64,000 bases of DNA, from contig NZ_FNFC01000004.1 in assembly GCF_900100385.1 (NCBI RefSeq), positions 175,665 to 239,664 on the forward strand, read 5' to 3'. The notes under the pieces were generated by a model. The model worked only from the letters and a program-made list of their open reading frames with translations. It did not search any database and was not told where the DNA came from. This stretch comes from Halovenus aranensis (GTDB lineage Archaea; Halobacteriota; Halobacteria; Halobacteriales; Haloarculaceae). The translations under genes were made by a program, and so were the position numbers. Numbering within the stretch: position 1 is the first letter of the stretch; each line of letters opens with the position of its first letter. Below, in pieces: positions 38,711 to 45,772 of the stretch.

Positions 38711-38718
38711 AGGAGGTG
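38711..38718 (+). promoter_or_regulatory. Strong Shine-Dalgarno site
   Basis: AGGAGGTG, seven bases before the GTG at 38725. This is rare in the window, where most starts are leaderless or overlapping, and it decides the start of the SWIM gene against a GTG that lies within the site. Confidence 0.6.
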
Positions 38719-38724
38719 GTCCGC

Positions 38725-39312
38725 GTGAGCACAATCGAGTGGTCCGCAGACACCGGACCCGTCGACGAGCGAATCGGCGAACCGCCGACGCTCCGATTTC
38801 CCGACGGCTTCGAGTACACCGAGAGCTGGAAACGCGCCCAGACCGAGAGCGACCAGGGCGGCCCTATCAACGACGCCGAGCGCATGGTCTACCTGGAGGA
38901 GTCGAGCAAGCCCCACCGAGTTGTGTTTGTGCTCGACGGGGCACGGCTTCGCGCCGACTGTGGCTGTGCCGGGTATCACCACCGCCAGTGGTGCGCTCAC
39001 GTCGCTTCGCTGTGGTGGCAGTGGGTGCGTGGTCGTATTCAAGTCACCCACCGACAGACCGGCCGTGAGCACGAGATGCCACCGTGCTGGCTGCGCTTTG
39101 GCGACGAGCGCCACGACGTGCGAGAGGACCATCTCGACGGGCTCACCAGCGCCGAGCTCGACGCCTACCTGACCTGTGACCTCGGCGAAACCGGTGTCCG
39201 AGAGTACGCCCGGAAGACGAGTCGCGCGCCGGGAACAGTCGGCAATCTGCTATCGCGGGCGAGACAGAAGGTCGAGGACGGTGTGGCCGTCACCGACGGG
39301 GGGCACCGATGA
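38725..39312 (+). CDS. SWIM zinc-finger protein with C-terminal HTH
   Basis: A 195-residue protein. A SWIM-type finger is seen near residues 76-92 (CGCAGYHHRQWCAH, CxCx8CxH), preceded by the usual beta strands. The C-terminal 45 residues (GVREYARKTSRAPGTVGNLL) look like a sigma-4/HTH DNA-binding helix set. The start is the GTG at 38725, seven bases after an excellent Shine-Dalgarno AGGAGGTG (38711-38718). It is the first gene after the tRNA and may regulate or replicate the integrated element. Confidence 0.75.
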   Translation: MSTIEWSADTGPVDERIGEPPTLRFPDGFEYTESWKRAQTESDQGGPINDAERMVYLEESSKPHRVVFVLDGARLRADCGCAGYHHRQWCAHVASLWWQWVRGRIQVTHRQTGREHEMPPCWLRFGDERHDVREDHLDGLTSAELDAYLTCDLGETGVREYARKTSRAPGTVGNLLSRARQKVEDGVAVTDGGHR

Positions 39313-39321
39313 CCCGCCCAA

Positions 39322-39342
39322 CCCCCCACCCGCATGCGGGTG
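39322..39342. repeat. GCATGC-centred palindromic repeat, copy 1
   Basis: The core CACCCGCATGCGGGTG is a perfect 16-bp palindrome, preceded by a run of C. The same core and C-run (23 identical bases counting the preceding AA) recurs at 45884-45906, with variants at 40488 and 61856. Confidence 0.8.
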
Positions 39343-39498
39343 CTGATTTCGAGTACTTCGTATCATCACACGCGGGGACGCCCGCCGGCGCGAGACCTTC
39401 GCACGAACACACCCAGGGTGTGCATACGAATACCGTCTCGTTGCGCCGTCTGCGTATTCACGGCGTATTCACGATATGCAAACAGGGGGGTCGGTAAG

Positions 39499-39951
39499 AT
39501 GACGATGGACTGGAATCCCGACAAACGCTACTCGTTTGGCTGTAGCTCCGACGCGATGGAGAAATTCGACGAGATTGCCGACCGCGAAGGCAAGAGCCGG
39601 AGTGAAAAGCTTCGGGAGCTGGTCGAGGAGGAAGTACGGCAAAAGACGAACCTCAGTGGTCGAGCGGTCGACCTGCCGGATAACGACGAGCTGGCGGCCG
39701 CCTACCAGACACTCCACGAGGAGGTTTACGCCGACCATCGGTCCCGGCCGAAGATGCGGATGGAGGACGCGAAGAATCTGCTGTACTCGACAGAACTCCC
39801 GAAAGACAACGTCGTCGACAAACTCATCAAGCCGCTGGAAAAGCGCGGATACGTGACGGTCGGCTGGGGTCTGTCCACTGTATGGGTCGGTGTCCGGCCG
39901 ATGACCGATAGCGAAGACTACGCAGAGCCACCACAGGAGGCTACAGCATGA
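39499..39951 (+). CDS. Ribbon-helix-helix-like DNA-binding protein
   Basis: A 150-residue protein. The N-terminal 50 residues (RYSFGCSSDAMEKFDEIADR then GKSRSEKLRELVEEEV) match the beta-helix-helix pattern of CopG/RHH regulators. The C-terminal part (MRMEDAKNLLYSTELPKDNV with GYVTVGWGLSTVWVG) suggests a winged helix. The start MTMDWN was chosen because upstream in-frame sequence is Cys/Arg-rich shadow type. It overlaps the next gene by 4 bp (ATGA). Confidence 0.7.
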   Translation: MTMDWNPDKRYSFGCSSDAMEKFDEIADREGKSRSEKLRELVEEEVRQKTNLSGRAVDLPDNDELAAAYQTLHEEVYADHRSRPKMRMEDAKNLLYSTELPKDNVVDKLIKPLEKRGYVTVGWGLSTVWVGVRPMTDSEDYAEPPQEATA

Positions 39952-40166
39952 GCGGTCAGTCTGGAGACGACACTTATCGATGGGAGTGCGTCTGCGGCTG
40001 GTCTATTGAACGCAAAAAGCGCGCGTCGGATCTCCCTCCGGAGAATAATAAGCGGCTCGCACGCTCCGTGGCCGAGATTCACGAGACGCGGCCTCGTTTC
40101 GGCGCGTTCGGAGATGAAACGCATGCTGTGTCGAGAACGGAGACGGAGGGCGAGAACCATGTCTGA
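39948..40166 (+). CDS. Small protein of unknown function, provirus region
   Basis: A 72-residue protein that begins MSGQSGDDTYRWECVCGWSI. It has one CxCG pair and a basic middle; a segment NNKRLARSVAEIHETRPRFG resembles the helix of small haloviral zinc proteins. Its ATG overlaps the previous stop, which supports real coding. Confidence 0.55.
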   Translation: MSGQSGDDTYRWECVCGWSIERKKRASDLPPENNKRLARSVAEIHETRPRFGAFGDETHAVSRTETEGENHV

Positions 40167-40182
40167 AGACGGTACTGAGCGG

Positions 40183-40389
40183 TCAGTGGCTCGTGGCAAG
40201 TTGGTCGAGACTGTTAGCGATGACGGCGAGCAGGTAGACTGTAGCGAACGCCAGTCCGGTCCAGACCCCCGTTATCAGCATTTCTCCCCCTCCCGATTGG
40301 ATAATAGTAACCCACCATCCAATGAGTGTACAGCCGCCGATAATCAGTATCGATGCCTTACCGTGGTTAGGGGACGAATCAGAGGGCAT
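40183..40389 (-). CDS. Small two-TM membrane protein
   Basis: A 68-residue frame with two hydrophobic helices (about residues 12-32 and 38-60; ILIIGGCTLIGWWVTII and VWTGLAFATVYLLAVIA). The opposite strand offers only a longer low-quality frame. Small membrane proteins of this size are common in haloviral genomes. Function unknown. Confidence 0.5.
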   Translation of the reverse strand: MPSDSSPNHGKASILIIGGCTLIGWWVTIIQSGGGEMLITGVWTGLAFATVYLLAVIANSLDQLATSH

Positions 40390-40487
40390 AGTGTCGACTC
40401 GACACAGAGAGCTATTCGCTCTTACGGTCTTTCTTTCGTGAGAGTCAGGAATAATCGGTCACTCCAGTTGGGGGCTGACTGCTCAGA

Positions 40488-40509
40488 CCCCCACCCGCAT
40501 GCGGGGGTG
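40488..40509. repeat. GCATGC-centred palindromic repeat, copy 2
   Basis: The sequence CCCCCACCCGCATGCGGGGG with TG following is a variant of the 39322 repeat with a slightly longer G-run. It lies in the leader of the gene that starts at 40517. Confidence 0.7.
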
Positions 40510-40516
40510 ACTCACA

Positions 40517-40999
40517 GTGATTCAGTCCAACCCGATGCATCCGAAGCGAACAGGCCAGTCTGTCGAGGCCGCGGTCATCAACGCCGAGCCCGCGCTCGAC
40601 TCGGTGAGCGACCGCGAGAACCACGCCTGGGACGCCCTAACGACCGCGGCCATGTCGCCGACGCTCGACCGGCCGTTCGGTGGGATTTGTGTTGTGGAGA
40701 GTAACACACCAGTCGAAATCAAAGGGTGCATCCCCGAGACGAGCAACGGGTCCGGGACCGTTCCCGGCCGGTGGTACATCAAGCGCGAGAGCCACGACCA
40801 GCTCGCCACAGAGGGCGGCGTCTACTGGCTGACCGTCTACGCGCCCCGGCCAGAGACACCGATTCTCTCGCAGTTGGTCGTTCCCGCTGCGACTGTCGGC
40901 GACTTTCTCGACGGGAGTTGGTACGACAACGGCCGCCGGACGGTGGCGAAACTCACATGGACGCGAGTTCTTAACAGCAAAGACCTCAGCGCCAATTGA
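40517..40999 (+). CDS. PD-(D/E)XK-like protein, halovirus/provirus type
   Basis: A 160-residue protein, GTG start, that begins MIQSNPMHPKRTGQSVEAAV. The middle holds CVVESNTPVEIKGC followed by GRWYIKRESHDQLATEGGVY, a pattern compatible with the E-x-K half of a PD-(D/E)XK nuclease. A similar block is found in the interrupted gene at 44065-44343 (PVEIKA, then RDQHAALQKAGGYYVFVVY). I recall such proteins from haloarchaeal integrative elements, but no activity is established. Confidence 0.6.
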   Translation: MIQSNPMHPKRTGQSVEAAVINAEPALDSVSDRENHAWDALTTAAMSPTLDRPFGGICVVESNTPVEIKGCIPETSNGSGTVPGRWYIKRESHDQLATEGGVYWLTVYAPRPETPILSQLVVPAATVGDFLDGSWYDNGRRTVAKLTWTRVLNSKDLSAN

Positions 41000-41138
41000 A
41001 TCGCCACTGCTGCCGTTCTAACCGATAATTCTCCGAAAGGTAGTTTGTTAGTCGTGGCAGACCCTGAGAGTGTAAAAATGAATATGGAATGTCAGATTAA
41101 TTTGGTTAGATTTAAGTCTACATGGGTAGTTCATTAAT

Positions 41139-41160
41139 TTGGTGAGGCGCGAGAGTCCTG
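41139..41160. repeat. Left arm of 22-bp inverted repeat
   Basis: TTGGTGAGGCGCGAGAGTCC followed by TG. It pairs with 41488-41509 read on the other strand at 20 of 22 positions. Confidence 0.75.
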
Positions 41161-41179
41161 GTTATTTTTAAACCAGGAC
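41155..41179. terminator. Stem-loop with T-rich loop
   Basis: GTCCTGGTT pairs perfectly with AACCAGGAC around the loop ATTTTTA. It overlaps the inner end of the left inverted-repeat arm. It could stop transcription from the 40517 gene or mark an element end. Confidence 0.4.
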
Positions 41180-41328
41180 AAGCATTACGCCGATAGAGAA
41201 TTCTACTTCTTTCGAGAATAGTGGTGTCTATTTTTGTCTGTATCCGTGTGTAGGGTATATATAAGAATAATCGAATTACTGTGGTGCATTAGGAATTGAA
41301 TGGATACTATTGTGTTGTGCCAGATCTG

Positions 41329-41341
41329 CCTGTAATACAGG
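41329..41341. promoter_or_regulatory. Palindromic operator-like site 1
   Basis: CCTGTAATACAGG, an odd-length near-perfect palindrome, followed by AT. A twin with the central A/T exchanged lies 37 bp away, so the pair looks like a double binding site for a dimeric repressor. Confidence 0.5.
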
Positions 41342-41365
41342 ATAGCCCAAAGTTGTGTTTTAGGC

Positions 41366-41378
41366 CCTGTATTACAGG
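41366..41378. promoter_or_regulatory. Palindromic operator-like site 2
   Basis: CCTGTATTACAGG, followed by AT exactly as in site 1. The centre-to-centre distance to site 1 is 37 bp, about 3.5 helical turns. Confidence 0.5.
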
Positions 41379-41487
41379 ATTGGCATTTATACATACTAGA
41401 CTAGTAATTTTCGTTATACAATCTTGGGACCTGAGTGAGGGCAAGGCTTAATACCCCTTCCAACATACTGTGATTTGGATGTCCTAA

Positions 41488-41509
41488 CAGGGCTCTCGCG
41501 TCTCACCAA
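41488..41509. repeat. Right arm of 22-bp inverted repeat
   Basis: CAGGGCTCTCGCGTCTCACC followed by AA, the inverted partner of 41139-41160 with two mismatches. It ends 42 bp before the ATG at 41552. Confidence 0.75.
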
Positions 41510-41551
41510 CCGGGGTCCTTGTCATCCATTAGCAGAAGGTGTAAATAACAT

Positions 41552-42715
41552 ATGAACATTGAAACCGTTGAAGTTGATAGTGAAACTCTATCAGCTCACA
41601 AGACTGTAGAGGTCGCGTCAAGAAATTACAGCACCCCGGCAAAAGCTCTCCAGGTTGGAAAGCTACGAGCGTCTGAGAAAGTCTCCCCGCTTGCGCGAGG
41701 GGTAGCTGAAATCTATAGAAAAGGCAATGCAACTGCCCTAAAAAACTCACGAACAGGATGGGATGGTTTAGCGAAGGGGTTCAAATCCCAGGCTGATAGT
41801 GCCGACGATGATGAATTAGTTGTCCCATTCTTCGAATATGATGATACCGCACATTTGACCGAGGCAAATGCGGCTGAGTTGGTCAAACTCCAAACAAACT
41901 ATGGGGATATAATTACTGTCCCACTGATGACTCCGCTTGTTGATGCTGCCGACGACGGCGACGACCGTACAACAGCGCACGTATCCTCAATCATTGACAA
42001 CACAAGGACCTTTCTGAAAGCATGTACGGACCTGAAAATAAACAAACCAGTTATGGGCGTTATCCCGCCAATTAGTGAAGACTGCACTAACGCATTGGTC
42101 TCTCTCTATCTGGAAGAAAATCTTCGGGCTTTCTGTGTCGATTTCAGTCGGAGGTCACCAATGGCCCAATCACAGATTGATAATGTTTCAAACCCGATGA
42201 TGCAAATGTTGGAAAATTATGACGTTCTCGAAAGTAGTTTAATTTACGCAGTGAATGCCCATTTCGGCCGCACTCTATCCGGTTCTCACAGGACACCAGA
42301 TACGGTGTATGCCTACACACTCGGGTATGATATTGTAGGTGACAATCATATTGCCCCAAATCTACCCGAGTCGGTACTTGAGGACCTTGCTAAAGAGGCT
42401 GAACAGGGAGAAATAGAGTTGAGATTGTTCGATGCTGACACGGTTTCATTTATAGAAGTCCCTGTGAGTGACCTACATTCATTTCTTCCACCAGGGACAG
42501 ATATCCCTGTTCGGCGAGTGAGGACCCGTGTCCGTACAAACTCGAACGAGCGATATCGGTTTGAGAAACTCATTAATACTGAATTGATCAGTCTGTATCT
42601 TGATTCCACTGGAGGGGTTAGTCCAAGCGAGATATTCGCAGAATTAACCTCAAGTCCCCTGACGCAGGACTCTGATATTGAGAGGGTGCTCGAACTGGCA
42701 GATACGCTCAGTTAA
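41552..42715 (+). CDS. Uncharacterised TIM-barrel-like protein, provirus cargo
   Basis: A 387-residue protein that I do not recognise. Alternating strand-helix blocks (DELVVPFFEY, GDIITVPLMTPL, NKPVMGVIPPIS, LRAFCVDFSRR, LIYAVNAHFGR, VYAYTLGYDIVG) suggest a TIM-barrel-like fold, loosely like the tRNA-guanine transglycosylase superfamily; the C-terminal 80 residues are separate and basic. It has no CxCxxC zinc site. Codon use is clearly more A/T-rich than the neighbouring virion genes, a sign of separate acquisition. It converges with the zinc-ribbon gene at 42720 with a 4-bp gap. Confidence 0.6.
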   Translation: MNIETVEVDSETLSAHKTVEVASRNYSTPAKALQVGKLRASEKVSPLARGVAEIYRKGNATALKNSRTGWDGLAKGFKSQADSADDDELVVPFFEYDDTAHLTEANAAELVKLQTNYGDIITVPLMTPLVDAADDGDDRTTAHVSSIIDNTRTFLKACTDLKINKPVMGVIPPISEDCTNALVSLYLEENLRAFCVDFSRRSPMAQSQIDNVSNPMMQMLENYDVLESSLIYAVNAHFGRTLSGSHRTPDTVYAYTLGYDIVGDNHIAPNLPESVLEDLAKEAEQGEIELRLFDADTVSFIEVPVSDLHSFLPPGTDIPVRRVRTRVRTNSNERYRFEKLINTELISLYLDSTGGVSPSEIFAELTSSPLTQDSDIERVLELADTLS

Positions 42716-42719
42716 GGAA

Positions 42720-43133
42720 TTATTCACACGCACCTACTACAGATCGGCGTCGGTGCGCGACTGTCGACAGGGGCTCGTTGCAGTGAGGACAAATATCATA
42801 TTGAGGTGCCGTTTCTTCAAATTTTAGCGTAGCTTCTGCAATCTTTTGTGTATCTTGGCCACAATATTTCCACATCATTGCTTGGCTTTCTGGGCCGGGT
42901 GCCGTTATTATATACTGCTTGTTTTCACTCGTCTCTTCAACTCTCAACTTTGGTCCATAATAGGTCAAGTCCCGTTGCACTACAGACACTCTCTCTGGAA
43001 TATCCATATCTTGAAAAGTATTGATTTTTTCTATAATTAGTAGAGAATCACCGTGTTCTGCTCGCATAAACACACGTTTTGTTGGAAAATCTGTTTCTCC
43101 TTGGTTGTTTTGTTGTCGGAGCGCCCCAGACAT
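42720..43133 (-). CDS. Uncharacterised zinc-ribbon protein
   Basis: A 137-residue protein. The C-terminus has ICPHCNEPLSTVAHRRRSVV and a final ACE, so a Cys3/His or Cys4 ribbon is likely; MWKYCGQDTQ gives a further Cys. The middle (LLIIEKINTFQDMDIPERVS) is beta-rich. A/T-rich codon use matches the facing gene at 41552, so the two probably arrived together. No family is recognised. Confidence 0.6.
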   Translation of the reverse strand: MSGALRQQNNQGETDFPTKRVFMRAEHGDSLLIIEKINTFQDMDIPERVSVVQRDLTYYGPKLRVEETSENKQYIITAPGPESQAMMWKYCGQDTQKIAEATLKFEETAPQYDICPHCNEPLSTVAHRRRSVVGACE

Positions 43134-43228
43134 ATCTTCTAATACAGTGTACGATACTAGAAATATTTCGGTACCGGCGAAATACTACACCTAATTTGAA
43201 GAGAGAACGTCTATATCCTCAATTCTCT

Positions 43229-43372
43229 GTTGAGTGGATTAATCCTCTAGCAGGAATCTCGGCCTGTTCTTGCCCGCGCGGTTGGGTATCACCGTACCAC
43301 TCTATCGAGAGCGAGCTGGCGCGGACGCTCCGCGAGTGCGTGACTCGGATGCCGTCGGCCTGGAGTCGGTAG
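43229..43372 (-). pseudogene. 3' remnant of the gene split by the IS6 element
   Basis: Read on the minus strand from the left target copy, the frame continues the protein broken at 44070: after VVYR come LQADGIRVTHSRSVRASS and LSIEWYGDTQPRGQEQAE, then a TGA near 43229. The removed IS plus one 8-bp duplication restores a single frame of about 143 residues. As it stands this part has no start of its own. Confidence 0.75.
43365..43372. repeat. 8-bp target site duplication, left copy
   Basis: GTCGGTAG, identical to 44070-44077 and directly outside the terminal repeats of the IS6 element. Confidence 0.9.
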
Positions 43373-44069
43373 GGTCGTGTTTAGTTAAGCGTGAAAAGTG
43401 AGGCGGGAGAATTTTGTGGTGATCTATGCCAGAAATCGCCCGCCTCAGTGGGAATAGTGACTGGATTGATTTGGATTTTGTGGAGCGAGAACGGACACCC
43501 GAGCACGCGATGAAGCTCGGTATTCAGATGCACGTGGCAGGACTATCACTTTCGAATACCATCTCTATTCTTGAAAGGTTGGGTGTCCAACGGTCACGAA
43601 AAGCCGTCCATGATTGGGTACACAAAGCCGATCTACAGCCCACCAGCGGCAAAGCTCCGAATCAGGTCGCGGTTGACGAAACAGTGATTCAAATCGACGA
43701 CCAGCAGTACTGGCTGTACGCCGCTGCTGATCCACAATCGAACGAATTACTCCATCTCCGGCTGTTTTCAACGACAACAACCGCTCTCACAGAAATCTTT
43801 CTCAGAGAACTTCGGCAAAAACACGATGTCGAAGACGCCGTCTTTCTCGTCGATGGCGCGAACCACCTCCAAGCTGCACTCCACCGAGCAGGCCTCCGAT
43901 TTCAGACCGAACGCCACGGAAATCGGAATGCTGTCGAACGTATATTCAGAGAGGTAAAACGCCGAACCTCCTCGTTTTCAAACTGTTTCAGTCACGTCGA
44001 ACCGGAGACAGCTGAAACTTGGTTACAGAGCTTCGCTCGCTGGTACAATGCTCCAAACTAAACACTACC
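43373..44069 (+). mobile_element. IS6-family insertion sequence
   Basis: A complete 697-bp element. The left end GGTCGTGTTTAGTT and the right end, read inward on the minus strand, GGTAGTGTTTAGTT match at 13 of 14 positions. It is flanked by the 8-bp duplication GTCGGTAG and carries one transposase gene. The size, one gene and 8-bp duplication fit the haloarchaeal IS6 group (ISH14/ISH15/ISH28/ISH29-like). The perfect duplication suggests a recent simple insertion. Confidence 0.92.
43426..44061 (+). CDS. IS6-family DDE transposase
   Basis: A 211-residue transposase, full length for the haloarchaeal IS6 group. An N-terminal HTH region (LSLSNTISILERLGVQRSRK with AVHDWVHK) precedes the DDE catalytic domain: first Asp in VAVDETVIQ, second Asp in VFLVDGANH and Glu in NAVERIFREVKRRT. 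All three acidic residues and the following Lys/Arg are present, so it is probably active. Confidence 0.94.
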   Translation: MPEIARLSGNSDWIDLDFVERERTPEHAMKLGIQMHVAGLSLSNTISILERLGVQRSRKAVHDWVHKADLQPTSGKAPNQVAVDETVIQIDDQQYWLYAAADPQSNELLHLRLFSTTTTALTEIFLRELRQKHDVEDAVFLVDGANHLQAALHRAGLRFQTERHGNRNAVERIFREVKRRTSSFSNCFSHVEPETAETWLQSFARWYNAPN

Positions 44070-44343
44070 GTCGGTAGACCACGAACACGTAGTAGCCTCC
44101 CGCCTTCTGGAGCGCCGCGTGTTGGTCCCGCCAGACTTTGAAGCGCGTCTCGTCAGCACGGCCACCACGCCGGTTCGAGGCCACGGCTTTGATTTCGACG
44201 GGCTGTCCGTTCTCAGGCACCTCTGCATCCATGCGAGCGCCGTGTATCTCGTCGTAGTTCCGTTCAAGACCGTAGTGGTCCAGAACCCACGACTCTACCC
44301 GAGCGCCGTAGAAGCCGGGCGAGCGTCGCGTCTCGTCGCTCAC
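44065..44343 (-). pseudogene. 5' part of IS-interrupted PD-(D/E)XK-like provirus gene
   Basis: GTG start at 44343, overlapping the stop of the 46-residue gene upstream (GTGA). The protein reads MSDETRRSPGFYGARVESWV, then DAEVPENGQPVEIKAVASN and HAALQKAGGYYVFVVYR, where the IS6 element cuts it and supplies a stop. The D...(V)EIK pattern fits a PD-(D/E)XK nuclease core and is shared with the protein at 40517. I know comparable proteins from haloviral genomes; no activity is established. The rest of the gene is at 43229-43372. Confidence 0.72.
44070..44077. repeat. 8-bp target site duplication, right copy
   Basis: GTCGGTAG, the right-hand partner of 43365-43372. Confidence 0.9.
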
Positions 44344-44480
44344 ACGCCAGCCACCCCCCTGAGCCACTCTATCGGGACCGCGCGGATGAGTTGGTCGAGT
44401 GCCTGCACGCCCGTCTCGACGTCGAGCCACGCCAGTGCGACCAGGACGACCGCCGCAATTGCGCCGTATTTTTTCAGCAT
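44340..44480 (-). CDS. 46-residue membrane miniprotein
   Basis: The protein starts MLKKYGAIAAVVLVALAWLD and ends RGVAGV: two Lys, then one TM helix (about residues 6-19), then an amphipathic tail. It lies between the VP8-like NTPase gene and the interrupted nuclease-like gene and overlaps the latter (GTGA). Tight packing on the same strand supports real coding in the virion operon. Confidence 0.6.
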   Translation of the reverse strand: MLKKYGAIAAVVLVALAWLDVETGVQALDQLIRAVPIEWLRGVAGV

Positions 44481-44484
44481 AGGT

Positions 44485-44691
44485 TCACCGTTTTGTGTTG
44501 TGTTTTGTGTAGATTCGCCAGACGGCGAGCGACCAGCGCCGGAGCCATTTCCGTTTTGTCCAGCCCGGTTTTCCCCATCCGGGGACCCTTCGCAGAATCA
44601 GTTCACGAACCCCGCTCACGCACGTATTAAAATGTATTTGCACGGGGGCCGCTGAATGAATGAACGACGGCGTCGGCTTGCCTTCACTCAC
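44485..44691 (-). CDS. Possible small basic protein downstream of NTPase gene
   Basis: A 68-residue frame with a GTG start that overlaps the stop of the NTPase gene, and it fills the gap before the 46-residue gene. It is basic (VPGWGKPGWTKRKWLRRWSL) and has no homologue I recognise. Only position and overlap support it. Confidence 0.35.
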   Translation of the reverse strand: MSEGKPTPSFIHSAAPVQIHFNTCVSGVRELILRRVPGWGKPGWTKRKWLRRWSLAVWRIYTKHNTKR

Positions 44692-45772
44692 TTTCGCTCA
44701 CCTCCAGATTCAGCTCTAACTCCTCGTTGCGGAACTTCTGGACCTTGTCTGAGACCCAGCCAGCCGAGTAGCCAACAGCCTTCCCCGCCTGTTCCTGCGT
44801 GAATCCCTCGTTGAGATGCAGGTCGAGCGCCCGCTGAATCGCCTCCTGCTTGTCGCTGGCTGAATCACCGCCTTCGTCGTCCTCGTCGTACTCTTCGGAA
44901 ACCTCGAACTCGGAAGCCTGATACTCGTCGTATGTCTCGGCCGTATCGGTGATTCCTTGGTAGGTCGAGAGTTCCTGCCACTCGTCTTTGCCGCCCTCAC
45001 TTTCGAGAATGCGGGCGCGGTCGGGCCTCGTTTTGTCGGGCTTCTCGACGGCGAACGAGGCAACCCGGCGTATCTCCTTGGCCGTCTTCGTTCGCGTGTG
45101 AGCCACGCTCAGGACCGAGCCGCGTTTCGCGTACTCGCCGTGTTCTTCCTGCCGTTTCCGGATGAACAGCAACGAGTCAGAGAACGCTTCGGCTTTCTTC
45201 GAGCCGGTGCCGAACCCGCTAAGCTCTTGTGCCACTTCGTCGAGGACAGCCAGCACCGGTCCCTGATAGGAGGCCATCGTTTCGAGCATCTCGTCGTCTG
45301 AGTAGAACTGCGCGTCTGCGCCTTCCCAGTCGACGTTCGCAATCACTTTCCCGCCCGTGACCGCGCGCCAGACGTTCGCCGTGTCGAGAACGAGGCTCGT
45401 CTTACCAGAGCCCGGAGAGCCGAAGACGAGCCCGACCGCGCCCTCGTGCGTGAGTCGGTCGGCAATCTCGACGAAAAAGCGCTCTTTCTTCTCGGACTGG
45501 TTCGTGAGCCCCGTCGCCGCTTTCATCTGTGAGACGTTTCCAGACCGGACCGCCTCGTCTACCGTCGACGTTGCCACGTTGTCGATTATCTCGTTTCCGA
45601 GTCGGGTGTCTTCGAGGTCGCGCTCGGTCACCATGTCGAGATAGTTCAGGAGTTCGAGCGTCTCCCGGTCGTCGATGAGTCCCGCCCACGGCCGGACATG
45701 GTCGCCGGGCTCGTCGCGCAGTGCCGACGCCAGTTCAGCCGCGGCGTAAGCGTTGTTCTTGCTCATGGTCAC
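44684..45772 (-). CDS. VP8-like P-loop NTPase of pleolipovirus type
   Basis: A 362-residue protein. Walker A is GSPGSGKTSLVLDTA near residue 120, Walker B is PVLAVLDEVAQEL near residue 175, and the C-terminal 60 residues hold an HTH (GFTQEQAGKAVGYSAGWVSD). An acidic linker separates them. Pleolipoviruses end their conserved virion block with a putative NTPase (VP8) downstream of ORF7, exactly as here. A role in genome packaging or replication is assumed, not proven. The start could be MTMSKNN or the MSKNN two codons on. Confidence 0.78.
   Translation of the reverse strand: MTMSKNNAYAAAELASALRDEPGDHVRPWAGLIDDRETLELLNYLDMVTERDLEDTRLGNEIIDNVATSTVDEAVRSGNVSQMKAATGLTNQSEKKERFFVEIADRLTHEGAVGLVFGSPGSGKTSLVLDTANVWRAVTGGKVIANVDWEGADAQFYSDDEMLETMASYQGPVLAVLDEVAQELSGFGTGSKKAEAFSDSLLFIRKRQEEHGEYAKRGSVLSVAHTRTKTAKEIRRVASFAVEKPDKTRPDRARILESEGGKDEWQELSTYQGITDTAETYDEYQASEFEVSEEYDEDDEGGDSASDKQEAIQRALDLHLNEGFTQEQAGKAVGYSAGWVSDKVQKFRNEELELNLEVSESE

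Larger units (their letters stand above)
41000..41551. promoter_or_regulatory. A/T-rich intergenic control region
   Basis: These 550 bases hold no convincing gene. They contain a hairpin at 41155-41179, two 13-bp palindromes (41329 and 41366) and a 22-bp imperfect inverted repeat at 41139-41160 and 41488-41509 that encloses about 370 bp. A 63-residue minus-strand frame at 41203-41394 crosses both palindromes and lacks support. The region probably governs the gene at 41552, or it is a small mobile-element remnant. Confidence 0.5.

Noticed and set aside
39309..39497. 62-residue frame that overlaps the SWIM gene stop by ATGA
   Set aside because: The overlap is attractive, but the peptide is composed of the palindromic repeat and low-complexity His/Arg sequence; not supported.
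40159..40704. Plus-strand frame from MSEDGTERS opposite the small two-TM protein
   Set aside because: The sequence loses coding character within 30 residues and would run through the palindromic repeat into another frame of the 40517 gene.
41203..41394. 63-residue minus-strand frame with one CxxC
   Set aside because: It crosses both operator-like palindromes and ends in low-complexity Lys/His; better explained as regulatory DNA.
43250..43265. AATCTCGGCC as a possible second attachment half-site for tRNA-Gly
   Set aside because: Only 10 bases match, it lies inside the reading frame of the split gene, and its position is inside the provirus.
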